A stretch of DNA of 64,000 bases, from the NCBI RefSeq assembly GCF_900474295.1, contig NZ_UCOB01000028.1, forward strand, positions 62,001-126,000, written 5' to 3'. This stretch comes from Synechococcus sp. UW140 (GTDB taxonomy: Bacteria; Cyanobacteriota; Cyanobacteriia; PCC-6307; Cyanobiaceae). The notes under the pieces are model-generated. The model searched no databases. It was not told where the DNA came from and saw nothing but the letters and a program-made list of their open reading frames with translations. How positions within the stretch are numbered: the stretch's first letter is position 1; every line of letters starts with the position of its first letter. The position numbers and the translations under genes were made by a program. Positions 30,855-40,797 of this stretch are shown piece after piece.

Positions 30855-32533
30855 GGCGAAGGGTTCTGGCGAATCGCATCGACGCGTTGATCAAGATGCT
30901 CCTCCACTCCACTAGGCCATGTTGCTGAGTAGCGATACAGCTCAGCAATGGAATTGTTATACGCCAGCACAGACGCAGAGACCTGCTTTGCAGCAGTTGA
31001 GAGCTGGGAAATCGTTTGGACAACACTGGTGATATCACCGACTCCAACAGAGAAGCGTACCCGAGAAGCTTCTTGAGAAATTTGTGCACTTTTATAGCCC
31101 TGGCTTGCACTCGCAATGGCTACTTTTGAAGTCTGCATTTGACCGTAACTCGAACGGACTTCAGCCACGATCTGGTTTTCCGTTTTGAACTTTTGGGCCA
31201 TGTAGCCACGACTTCGAGAGAACGAAGACTGTGCGTTAGCAGCTTTAATGCCACCATCAAAAACCTGCCAAGTAAAGCCTATGCCAGCACCCGCGTTCCA
31301 GAGACGCGTCGTTTCGTAACCGAGGCCAGGATCTTTCGAGGTCGGAACAGAATATCCATTCAGCCCCTGCAAAGAGCCCGAACCAACGAACTGGAATACA
31401 GGAAGATAACTACGCAGCTCCGAAACACCGTTCCATTGGGCTGATTCTGAAGCAGCAAGATTGGCAAGGATTTCTTCGCGCTTACGCAGGGCATCACGGA
31501 TGGTGACATCCAGTGGTTTCTCCCAGCCCCCTTGAGGAGCCGCCTTCTCACTAGGAAGCGCAAGTGTGTCGGGGGGCAGAGCCATCAGATCCGCCAACTT
31601 GGCTGTTTGATCAATATAGTTACGCGTATAGGAGATCAAATCACTCAACAGCAAGAATAACTGCGAGCGAGTTTTCTCCACATCCAATACCGTCACCATA
31701 CCGATCCCTTTTTTAGCTTCGAGAACCTCCAACTGACGTCGATTAATAGCATAAATTTGCTGGAAGCTATCCATCAGCTGCTCACTACTTTGAATCGCAA
31801 AATAGGCCTTCTGAAGGTCTAGCACCAAACCTCTGGCACTCACCGAGAACAAATATTTTTGCTCGTCCAATGATGCTGAAGCAGAATTAATAACAGGCTG
31901 TCGCTTAGGATCAATGAAGCTCCAGCTAGCAGAGACAGCGGGGTAAACCTGAAACCTCTGACTTGTAAGAGCAATTTTCCTCGACGTAGATCTTGACAAT
32001 TCACCAGCCATTGGAACATCTTCATACACCTCATCATCAACAGAACGTGCATATCTATTTTTCACATATGTGTCCCATTCGTAATTCGCGAAAGGGCTAC
32101 CATTGAGCTGGAGCTTGGGATACCACTGACGTTGGGCAGCGATCAACGCCCACTCCTGATCTTGGATCGCCGTGAACGCCATCTCCAACTGTGGATTGAG
32201 CCGAACTCCTTCAGCGATGACCTGTTCAAGCGTCACCGCCACCCCATTCGCACGGATGGCCTCCTGAAGACGCTCCAACTCCTTGACAAGCTGATCAGGA
32301 CTGACCAGGACTGCCTCATGTGAACGAGCACTACCTCCAGATACGCGTTCAGGCATAACCGGGACCTGCTGTGCTGCGCCAGCACCGAAAGGAGCGATGA
32401 CGACAGCGCTCACCAGAATGGCAACAGCTCCCAGCTGCGAAGTTCGAACTGCTTTTATCAGTCGCCTGTAACTTTCCAGAAATTTAGCTTCAAAAAAATA
32501 GATTTCCAGCCCTAAACGACCAATGCGACACAC
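30851..32533 (-). CDS. TolC family outer-membrane efflux protein
   Basis: A 560-residue TolC-like protein, first in the export operon. An N-terminal hydrophobic segment (about 38-55) ending near APFGAGAAQQVP acts as a signal peptide. Paired outer-membrane-factor domains follow, with long helices containing NPQLEMAFTAIQDQEWALIAAQRQWYP-like motifs and VSARGLVLDLQKAYF; the second half repeats the pattern (AQSSFSRSRGYMAQK, VGDITSVVQTISQLS). With the adaptor and two ABC proteins it makes a complete route from cytoplasm to outside. It overlaps the HlyD-like gene by four bases. The region is AT-richer than the neighbouring genes. Confidence 0.88.
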   Translation of the reverse strand: MCRIGRLGLEIYFFEAKFLESYRRLIKAVRTSQLGAVAILVSAVVIAPFGAGAAQQVPVMPERVSGGSARSHEAVLVSPDQLVKELERLQEAIRANGVAVTLEQVIAEGVRLNPQLEMAFTAIQDQEWALIAAQRQWYPKLQLNGSPFANYEWDTYVKNRYARSVDDEVYEDVPMAGELSRSTSRKIALTSQRFQVYPAVSASWSFIDPKRQPVINSASASLDEQKYLFSVSARGLVLDLQKAYFAIQSSEQLMDSFQQIYAINRRQLEVLEAKKGIGMVTVLDVEKTRSQLFLLLSDLISYTRNYIDQTAKLADLMALPPDTLALPSEKAAPQGGWEKPLDVTIRDALRKREEILANLAASESAQWNGVSELRSYLPVFQFVGSGSLQGLNGYSVPTSKDPGLGYETTRLWNAGAGIGFTWQVFDGGIKAANAQSSFSRSRGYMAQKFKTENQIVAEVRSSYGQMQTSKVAIASASQGYKSAQISQEASRVRFSVGVGDITSVVQTISQLSTAAKQVSASVLAYNNSIAELYRYSATWPSGVEEHLDQRVDAIRQNPSP

Positions 32534-32580
32534 GCCGGTGCGCCCTCGGGTTTGGCCATCAATAGAACAAACAATTAGAC

Positions 32581-33030
32581 CTAAAACACTTCAAAAGAAA
32601 GGGGACGAACATAGAGCCATGCCCCCTCGGGGAGCCTGTCATGGCGCTCAAACAATGATGTTTCCTTGAGGGTTCTACGTTGCCCAGCTTCTTTGAAATC
32701 CGCTTCAAAGCAAACCGAACCGGTCAGATCGCCACTTCCCCCTCCCTGCACCGCTTGGATGCGAAGTTCCACCCATCGTATCTGGCGGCAATTCAAGCGA
32801 AGGTCTCGCCGCTGTCGCACCGGTGAATTCTCGCGGTCGAGATGGGTCTTGATCAAGTAATCCACCTCCCCTCTCGCAAAGGCGCTGTAGCGAGAACGCA
32901 TCAACTGCTCAGCCGTATCCGCCATCACCAAACCCTGATGCAAGGGTGCGCAACAAACGGCATAGTGCTGACCACTGCCACAGGGGCATGGAACAGCGCT
33001 GTCTTCAGCAACTAAGAATCCTCGTCCCAC
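32581..33030 (-). CDS. YchJ family SEC-C motif protein
   Basis: A 149-residue protein of the YchJ (UPF0225) family. The SEC-C zinc motif CPCGSGQHYAVCC (Cys15, Cys17, Cys26, Cys27) opens the protein, followed by TAEQLMRSRYSAFARGEVDYLIKT, the NTF2-like domain hallmark. The start codon is GTG directly adjacent to the stop of the DUF3326 gene, so the genes share an operon. Function unknown; the family is linked to metal binding. Confidence 0.9.
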   Translation of the reverse strand: MGRGFLVAEDSAVPCPCGSGQHYAVCCAPLHQGLVMADTAEQLMRSRYSAFARGEVDYLIKTHLDRENSPVRQRRDLRLNCRQIRWVELRIQAVQGGGSGDLTGSVCFEADFKEAGQRRTLKETSLFERHDRLPEGAWLYVRPLSFEVF

Positions 33031-34110
33031 CTAGAGCAGCTCCTGCAACCCAGGCAGAGGGCGCTGGAGAGAGGCTGGGCTGACCCCTTCCCGCAGCGCC
33101 AGCACCAGTCCTGCCGCCTCTGCATAGGAAACTGCAGGTAGCAATGGGGCGTAAGACTGCAGGCCGAGAGCTTGCGCCGTCACCGTCAACAACGAGGGAT
33201 TGACCACCGTGATCAAAGGGATGTTCTGCTCTAGGCAAGCGAGCACCGGTTCTCCCCCAAGCGCATCTGCAGGCACCACAAGAGCACCCAGATGCTCAAC
33301 GCTCAGATCCGAATGGTGGGCCGAGGCCTCCGCAGAGAGCAGAGTTGGGGCCCGGCTCAGCCCCACCAAGACGCAGGCCAAAAAGGTGTAACCCAGCTCT
33401 TCAGCAGCGGCTCTTGGATCAAGCTCAGGCTCGAGAGGCAGTGGTGACAAGGCAGGAGCATGGGCACAGGGAATCTGAAGGTGACGCACCAGAAGATGGC
33501 TGATCACCGCCTCCGCACCGGCAAGAGCATCCACACCACTGCCGTGCCGATAGGCCGCCAGTGCCTCACTATCAGGGTCCTCAGGGAAACGTGTCACAAC
33601 GGCAATAGCCGTGGCACCAGCCGCCTTGAGCTGATCGCCGGCACGCAGCAAGGCATCGGGACGTTCCGGCGTGCCCGAGCTGATGCCGCTGTCCCCAAGC
33701 TCCAGGTGCACCCCCAGGGACACATCACTCGTCACCACCGGTCCAATCTCCAGACCAAGACTGGCGCGACAAGCATCGGCCACCTGGAGGTGCCGATGCC
33801 GCAACTCAGGTTCAATGGCCGCATCCAGCAACAAGCCAATCCGCTGCCCCCGAACCGGCCGCAACCGCCAGTCCCCAACAGTGAATCGGTCGATCGCATA
33901 GCCCTCCACATAGTGGATGCGGGGATCGCTCCAGTACAGCGCCGCGCCGTTCATCACATTGGGATGGGTGATCAGGCAACCACTAGCAGCGGCCAACAGC
34001 CGTGCACTAGGAAGCGCATCCCCGGCGAAACCACCGATCTGACAGCCGATGCCAGTGGGCACCAGCAGCAGTGTGGGGAACGGTGCGGCACATCGGTCAG
34101 GCCCGCTCAT
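33031..34110 (-). CDS. DUF3326 domain-containing protein
   Basis: A 359-residue soluble protein that fits the cyanobacterial and plant-associated DUF3326 family. Recognisable segments are LLLVPTGIGCQIGGFAGDALP at the N-terminus, LITHPNVMNGA, HYVEGYAIDRF, and GSGVDALAGAEAVISH in the middle. No known catalytic motif can be named. Its start overlaps the stop of the 70-residue upstream gene by four bases, and the YchJ gene follows without a gap. The unit of ferredoxin, 70-residue protein, DUF3326 and YchJ suggests a shared role, perhaps related to redox or metal handling, which is inference only. Confidence 0.85.
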   Translation of the reverse strand: MSGPDRCAAPFPTLLLVPTGIGCQIGGFAGDALPSARLLAAASGCLITHPNVMNGAALYWSDPRIHYVEGYAIDRFTVGDWRLRPVRGQRIGLLLDAAIEPELRHRHLQVADACRASLGLEIGPVVTSDVSLGVHLELGDSGISSGTPERPDALLRAGDQLKAAGATAIAVVTRFPEDPDSEALAAYRHGSGVDALAGAEAVISHLLVRHLQIPCAHAPALSPLPLEPELDPRAAAEELGYTFLACVLVGLSRAPTLLSAEASAHHSDLSVEHLGALVVPADALGGEPVLACLEQNIPLITVVNPSLLTVTAQALGLQSYAPLLPAVSYAEAAGLVLALREGVSPASLQRPLPGLQELL

Positions 34111-34319
34111 TGGATCAAGACAGCCTCGACTTGCAAGGCCAGTACAGCACTGGCATCAGTCGTGCCAGCAGTCGTGCCAGCAGTGCGGTGAACACTGGTG
34201 ATAGCCCAACGCAAGGGCTCCCCCTCATCGTGGAGCTGGCCCAGAACCCAAGCATGCAAACCGGAAGGTGGAAGGTCTGCAGGGCAGGCCAGCAGTAATC
34301 GCCGAGAGGCGAGTTTCAC
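34107..34319 (-). CDS. Small conserved hypothetical protein
   Basis: A 70-residue protein that starts MKLASRRLLLACPADLPPSGLHAWVLGQL and contains a short internal repeat (AGTTAGTTD). It is not recognised as a family member. It overlaps the ferredoxin stop and the DUF3326 start by four bases each, which strongly supports translation. No membrane segment or metal motif is seen. Confidence 0.7.
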   Translation of the reverse strand: MKLASRRLLLACPADLPPSGLHAWVLGQLHDEGEPLRWAITSVHRTAGTTAGTTDASAVLALQVEAVLIQ

Positions 34320-34651
34320 TTCTGATATTGACCAAATTGCGCTTCATAGAGAGCGTCCTCTTGGCCCGCCACAATTTTGAGGTCTGAGCGAGGGAACGAA
34401 ACACAGAGGAGGGCAAAACCGTCGTTGCGCAGCTCCTCCTTCACCCCCATGGCATCGGGCTGATGCACTTCACCCTGCGTGATGCGCGCAGCGCAGGTGG
34501 TGCAGACACCAGCACAGCAAGAGCTGGGAATCATCACCCCGGCATGCTCTGCCGCTGATAGCACGGTCTGATCTTCAGCACACTGGAAAACATGCTGCTG
34601 ACCATCCAGATCAATGCTGATGGCATAGCTCGTGCCAGTCGTGTTGCTCAT
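34316..34651 (-). CDS. 2Fe-2S ferredoxin (plant type)
   Basis: A 111-residue 2Fe-2S ferredoxin. The cluster ligands are Cys45, Cys50, Cys53 and Cys83 (PSSCCAGVCTTCAARI and ALLCVSFPRSD), with the canonical spacing of 4, 2 and 29 residues. The sequence is diverged from the main photosynthetic PetF and has a longer N-terminus, so it is probably a specialised ferredoxin. It is first of a four-gene minus-strand operon with a 70-residue protein, DUF3326 and YchJ. The 5' region has stable hairpins (see the entry at 34813-34843). Confidence 0.92.
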   Translation of the reverse strand: MSNTTGTSYAISIDLDGQQHVFQCAEDQTVLSAAEHAGVMIPSSCCAGVCTTCAARITQGEVHQPDAMGVKEELRNDGFALLCVSFPRSDLKIVAGQEDALYEAQFGQYQK

Positions 34652-34812
34652 CCTTCCAGGAACGCACCAGAAAGTTCATCCTCTCAGGGCAAGGGACGAT
34701 TTCGCCCCTTCTCTTGCATCAGAGCCGTGAGAGATGCGCATTGGGATGACGAGAACAGTCAGCCGACTCAGCCGAGTCTCCCCCACAGAGGGCAGCCAAC
34801 TGTGGTGATCCG

Positions 34813-34843
34813 CAGGCCGTGATCTCAGCTGCGATCACGCCTG
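34813..34843 (-). promoter_or_regulatory. Stable hairpin upstream of the ferredoxin gene
   Basis: The sequence from 34813 to 34843 folds into an 11-bp stem with one bulged base and an eight-base loop (core CGTGATC with GATCACG). It lies about 160 bases upstream of the ferredoxin start in a 307-base gap. A smaller stem-loop (GCCC, CTCG loop, GGGC) is at 34870-34881. No T-run follows. It could be a leader structure or part of a small RNA. Confidence 0.4.
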
Positions 34844-34958
34844 AGTGTGCTGGAGACCAATCCTTGAAAGCCCCTCGGGGCAAGACCATCTCCTGCAAAA
34901 CACAAGACTCCAAATTGATGATCGAGACAGGCGCCAGTCTCCGAAACTGGAATTCGAC

Positions 34959-34988
34959 AAAAAAAGCCGGTCCCGTCAGGAACCGGCT
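34959..34988 (-). terminator. Rho-independent terminator of the ATP synthase operon
   Basis: On the minus strand AGCCGGT (34988-34982) pairs with ACCGGCT (34971-34965), with an inner GG/CC pair, followed by seven T (34965-34959). It lies 28 bases after the atpG stop codon and ends the long operon. Confidence 0.85.
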
Positions 34989-35015
34989 GAAGAAGAGGTG
35001 AGAAGCAATCAGCGA

Positions 35016-35966
35016 TTAGCCGGCTGCTGCGGCACCACCAACCACTTCAAGAATTTCCTGAGTAATGGCTGCCTGACGCGCTTTGTTGTAATCCAGAGTC
35101 AGTTCCTTGGCGAGTGCCTTGGCGTTGTCACTGGCGTTGTTCATCGCCGTCATTCGACTGGCCAATTCAGACGCTGCCGATTCCTGCAGAGAGCGCAGAA
35201 GCTGGTTCTGGAGGTAAAGGGGCAGCAAGGCATTCAGCAACTGATCAGGAGTTTGCTCAAACACAATGTCCGAAGGAATCTTCGGTTCAGTGTTGGCTGG
35301 TGCGGCACCAGATTCAACAGTGAGGCGCCCCTCTTTCGTCGTGAGACGGAAAATCTCATCGTCCGGATCGGCAATGTCTTGAGGGTCAAGCGGAAGGAGT
35401 GTCTGCACAACCGGCTTGCAGCTCACCAGGTTGATGAACTTGGTGTAGATAATCTCCACACGATCGGTGCTCCCCGAGAGGAACTCAGCAAACAACTCAT
35501 TCGCGATTGAGCCGGCTTCTTCAGCGGTTGGGACCTGCTCAAGACCAGTAAATGTGGCCTGAGTTGGATAGTTGCGGTTCGTGAAATAGGTGATCGCCTT
35601 GCGGCCAATCAGAACCACATCAACCTTAAAACCCTTGGCCTTAAGTTCATTAAAACGCTGTTCGGTGCGCTTGATGATGTTGGTGTTGTAGCCACCGCAG
35701 AGACCACGATCGCCGGTGACAGCCACAAGAGTGATGGTGTCGACAGCTCGCTGCTCCAGCAGAGGAGCGTCAGCGTCCTCAAAGCGCATTCGTGACTGCA
35801 GATTTTCCAGCAGACGAGCGAGTCGATCCGCGAAAGGACGACTTCGCAACACCTGTTCCTGGGCTCGACGGACCTTTGCCGCCGCCACGAGACGCATGGC
35901 CTCAGTGATCTTGCGTGTGTTTTTGACCGATTTGATCCGGTCTCTGATCTCCTTGAGATTCGCCAT
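35016..35966 (-). CDS. atpG: ATP synthase F1 subunit gamma
   Basis: The central rotor shaft of F1, 316 residues. The N-terminal [36 protein letters not shown] and C-terminal helix [39 protein letters not shown] are highly conserved. The cyanobacterial insertion of about 35 residues near 195-230 is present, and the two regulatory cysteines of plant gamma are absent, as in other cyanobacteria. Last gene of the operon, 13 bases after atpA, followed by a terminator. Confidence 0.98.
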   Translation of the reverse strand: MANLKEIRDRIKSVKNTRKITEAMRLVAAAKVRRAQEQVLRSRPFADRLARLLENLQSRMRFEDADAPLLEQRAVDTITLVAVTGDRGLCGGYNTNIIKRTEQRFNELKAKGFKVDVVLIGRKAITYFTNRNYPTQATFTGLEQVPTAEEAGSIANELFAEFLSGSTDRVEIIYTKFINLVSCKPVVQTLLPLDPQDIADPDDEIFRLTTKEGRLTVESGAAPANTEPKIPSDIVFEQTPDQLLNALLPLYLQNQLLRSLQESAASELASRMTAMNNASDNAKALAKELTLDYNKARQAAITQEILEVVGGAAAAG

Positions 35967-35979
35967 GAGTGAAAACCTC

Positions 35980-37512
<1,533 letters not shown>

Positions 37513-37558
37513 CTAGGAAGGGTGGTGAGTAGAGGAGCAGGAAGGGGTGGAGGAGAAC

Positions 37559-38107
37559 TCAGCTCGTCTTGGCAAGTGCCAGACCGAGGCGGCGAACCTG
37601 ACCAGCGAGGCTGGCATCAATGACCTGGGAACCCAGGTTGACAACAAAGCCGCCAATCAAAGAAGGATCAACGCTCAGATCCATCTCGACAGATCCTTTG
37701 CCGAGCATCGCCTGAACCTTTTGGGTCAGGGCTGCCTGCTGGGTTTCGGAAAGCGCTTGGGCCGTGGCCACCTTGGCCAAGGAGATCTGGCGGGACTGCC
37801 GATAGAGATCGAGGTACCGATTGAGAACCGCGTCAAAGGCAACAAGACGCTGGCGATCAGCGAGAACCTTGAGCAGATTCAGCAAAGAAGGCTGGATCTG
37901 TTCTGAAAGCAGAGTGGAGAGCACCTGCTTCTTTGCATCAGGCTCAAGCACTGGTGAGGTCATTGCTTCCCTGAAATCAGAGGAAGTTGACCAGATCGAA
38001 AGCAGCTGCTTGCACTGATCAGCCACATCATCCGACTCCTTGCGGGCATCGGTGACCTGAAGCAAAGCTTGCGCGTAAGGGGTGGCCAGTGAATTCAGTA
38101 AGGGCAT
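37559..38107 (-). CDS. atpH: ATP synthase F1 subunit delta
   Basis: A 182-residue delta (OSCP) subunit that links F1 to the peripheral stalk. [21 protein letters not shown] starts the helical N-domain, and the C-terminal GSVEMDLSVDPSLIGGFVVNLGSQVIDASL motif is the family signature. Its start and the stop of atpF overlap by one base at 38107, so translation is likely coupled. Confidence 0.97.
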   Translation of the reverse strand: MPLLNSLATPYAQALLQVTDARKESDDVADQCKQLLSIWSTSSDFREAMTSPVLEPDAKKQVLSTLLSEQIQPSLLNLLKVLADRQRLVAFDAVLNRYLDLYRQSRQISLAKVATAQALSETQQAALTQKVQAMLGKGSVEMDLSVDPSLIGGFVVNLGSQVIDASLAGQVRRLGLALAKTS

Positions 38108-38628
38108 CAGGCATCCTCCAGGTTCGAGATGGAGGCATCGATCAGTTGAGACTGCGTCTTCTCATCGAGCCGTCCGGGCAGGTCGGCCAAGACCTTGTCA
38201 ATCGCGGCAAGAGCAGCCTGACGACGAAGCTCTTCGGTCAGGCGAGCACCCTCAGCGTTGAGATCAGCAAGGGCATCTTGTTTGAGTGCCGCCATGGCCT
38301 CGATGGTGCGCTTTTCACCATCAGAACGAATGGCCTCAGCTCGGGCTTTACCATCAGCGCGAATTTTTTCTGCTTTTTGCTGGGCCGAAGCAAGCTCACC
38401 CTGAGCTTTGCTCAGCTCAGTAGTGGCGGCCTTTAAGCGAGCTTCAGCGTCATCCAGTTCCTTAAGAATGGACTGACGACGGCGATCAAGCATGTCGCCA
38501 AGAAATCCCTTGAGGAAATAGACAAGAACCCCGATCACGATCACGAGGTTGATCAGATTCGTCTCAAGAGGATTGAGGTTGATCGAGAAGCCACCCTCAG
38601 TGGCGAGCACGGTGAGGAAAGACATCAT
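38107..38628 (-). CDS. atpF: ATP synthase F0 subunit b
   Basis: A 173-residue peripheral-stalk subunit. The membrane span near residues 25-45 ([23 protein letters not shown]) is followed by a long charged helix that forms the stalk coiled coil. It is paired with the diverged b' gene directly upstream, with a four-base overlap. Photosynthetic bacteria use a b/b' heterodimer, not the b homodimer of E. coli. Confidence 0.96.
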   Translation of the reverse strand: MMSFLTVLATEGGFSINLNPLETNLINLVIVIGVLVYFLKGFLGDMLDRRRQSILKELDDAEARLKAATTELSKAQGELASAQQKAEKIRADGKARAEAIRSDGEKRTIEAMAALKQDALADLNAEGARLTEELRRQAALAAIDKVLADLPGRLDEKTQSQLIDASISNLEDA

Positions 38629-39092
38629 GAAACGGCCAGCAGACGTTGAATGATCTGAGAGCTGAGCTGATCAACCTTGGCCATCAGCTTGGACTGAGCT
38701 GCTTCTCGTTGCTCTTCAATCTCACGGCGAGCCTTCTCACGAGTGCGGTTCGCCTCGGTCTCAGCCGTGGTTATCGCATCGCGATAAAGCTTATCGACTT
38801 CCTGCTCAGCTTCGACAATCGCAGTTTGAGCAGACTGGCGAGCACCACGCAGTTGTTCAGTGAGATCAGCTTCCAGACGCTCAACTTGCGCAAGCTTCTG
38901 CTTGGCATCAGCAAGACTGGTGGAAATGTAGCCCTCACGTTCTTCAACGACCTTGCCGACCGGACGGAAGAAGAGGGAATTAAGCAGGAAGGTAAGGAGA
39001 ACCACCTGAACTGCCATAAGAGGCAAGGTGGCATCGAGGTCGAAAAGACCTCCCTCCGGAACCGCCGCTTCAGCGAGCAGAAGCCAGGTCAT
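38625..39092 (-). CDS. atpF': ATP synthase F0 subunit b'
   Basis: A 155-residue b' subunit. The membrane segment near residues 20-42 ([34 protein letters not shown]) and the long charged helix match cyanobacterial b' (also called atpG or atpX). The start lies 94 bases after atpE, and its stop overlaps the atpF start by four bases. Confidence 0.95.
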   Translation of the reverse strand: MTWLLLAEAAVPEGGLFDLDATLPLMAVQVVLLTFLLNSLFFRPVGKVVEEREGYISTSLADAKQKLAQVERLEADLTEQLRGARQSAQTAIVEAEQEVDKLYRDAITTAETEANRTREKARREIEEQREAAQSKLMAKVDQLSSQIIQRLLAVS

Positions 39093-39186
39093 GGAAGAGG
39101 AGCGCTAGGAAAAAGCGAAAGAATGCAGAGCAGGTTTCAAAGAGGGAGGAGCGATGCTTCAAGAGACATCGCTCCTCGCACCTGCA

Positions 39187-39516
<330 letters not shown>

Positions 39517-39575
39517 TCAAGAGAGAGCGGGCCCGGGTATAAGCGCCGGACCTACGCGCAGATGTGTATAGCAGA

Positions 39576-39592
39576 TCGCCTTGAAAAGGCGA
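39576..39592 (-). promoter_or_regulatory. Hairpin between atpB and atpE
   Basis: TCGCCTT and AAGGCGA form a perfect 7-bp stem with a three-base loop, 16 bases after the atpB stop. There is no T-run, so it is more likely an mRNA processing or stability element than a terminator. Confidence 0.5.
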
Positions 39593-39607
39593 ATAGCGAA
39601 TGTGTGA

Positions 39608-40333
39608 CTAGTGCGACTCGTGCAGACCTTCTCCGATATAGAAGGCGGCAAGAGTTGCAAAAATCAGAGCCTGGATTGCACTGGTAAAGAGTCCCAGCAG
39701 CATCACAGGGAGAGGAACAATCAACGGAACGAGATAAACAAGCACTCCAACGGCAAGTTCATCGGCCAAGATGTTCCCGAAAAGACGGAAGGAGAGAGAA
39801 AGAGGCTTCGTGAATTCCTCGATAATTTTGAACGGGAGCATGATCGGAGTCGGCTCCACGTAAAGCTCGAAGAACCGCAGTCCTTTACGGCTGAGACCCG
39901 CATAGAAATATGCAAGGGACACGAGCAAGGCCATCGCCACAGTCGTGTTGATATCAGCTGTTGGAGCCCCGAGTTCACCCTCAGGAAGCTCAATAATCTT
40001 CCAAGGGATCAGTGCACCACCCCAATTGCTGACGAAGATAAAGAGGAAAAGGGTTCCGATGAACGGAAGCCAATCGCGATAGTACTTCTCACCAATCTGA
40101 TCACGTGCAAGATCACGCAAGTAATCCCACATGAACTCGAGGAGGTTTTGCACACCCCGGGGATCACGATCTAGCTTTCGGGTGCCGACCACCACAAGAG
40201 CGAGCAAGGCACCGATCAGGATCCAGGAACTAAGGAAAACCTGGCCATGAAGATTGAGGTTGCCGATCTGCCAATACAGATGATGGCCAACCTCCAGTTC
40301 GGCGAACGGCAGTGATAAAGGCAGCAAAGCCAT
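39608..40333 (-). CDS. atpB: ATP synthase F0 subunit a
   Basis: A 241-residue membrane subunit that forms the proton half-channels beside the c-ring. The conserved Arg lies in [26 protein letters not shown] near residues 187-212, with the last helices [18 protein letters not shown] near the C-terminus. Named atpI in the plastid convention. It follows atp1 by 24 bases. Confidence 0.97.
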   Translation of the reverse strand: MALLPLSLPFAELEVGHHLYWQIGNLNLHGQVFLSSWILIGALLALVVVGTRKLDRDPRGVQNLLEFMWDYLRDLARDQIGEKYYRDWLPFIGTLFLFIFVSNWGGALIPWKIIELPEGELGAPTADINTTVAMALLVSLAYFYAGLSRKGLRFFELYVEPTPIMLPFKIIEEFTKPLSLSFRLFGNILADELAVGVLVYLVPLIVPLPVMLLGLFTSAIQALIFATLAAFYIGEGLHESH

Positions 40334-40357
40334 GAATGCAGGAGGGGGTGCGCGGAC

Positions 40358-40693
40358 TCAGCCGTCAATGACGGTCTGAAGAATCAGGGCGGGCTTGTAG
40401 AGGAGAAAACCCACAAAGGCTGGGAGGAGATCAAGCTGGGGGAATCGAGCGGCAGAGACGATCAGAACAATCGGCACGACCAACTGAAAACGACCAACTT
40501 GACGGGACCCTCCGCCGAGCCGGGCCACGCTGCGGGAGAGCAGGCGCAAGTAGAGAACTCCTGCGCAGGCTCCGACCAACAGGCTGCGGGCCACCAAGAG
40601 ATCGAATCGCCAAGCTGCGACAAGAGTCGCAACAAGAGACACCATCAAGGTGGCCAGCATCAGGCGTCGCTGCAGGCGTGCGTAGTCCTCCAT
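40358..40693 (-). CDS. atp1: ATP synthase operon protein Atp1 (AtpI/UncI type)
   Basis: A small membrane protein at the head of the operon, with about four hydrophobic segments. It is not part of the mature enzyme; family members are thought to help assemble the c-ring or to aid Mg2+ uptake. The ATG at 40693 (MEDYARLQRRLMLATLMV) gives 111 residues. A frame open back to 40840 adds 49 residues that are not family-like and would overlap the upstream methyltransferase gene, so the shorter form is preferred. Confidence 0.85.
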   Translation of the reverse strand: MEDYARLQRRLMLATLMVSLVATLVAAWRFDLLVARSLLVGACAGVLYLRLLSRSVARLGGGSRQVGRFQLVVPIVLIVSAARFPQLDLLPAFVGFLLYKPALILQTVIDG

Positions 40694-40797
40694 ACCGTTA
40701 TCGGAAGGGGCGTTCGCCTCGTCCGAATGAGTGGAAGTCGCAGCCTGCAAACAACACTTGAGAAAGCGCGCGGAATCTATCACGCGAGACGCCCAAC

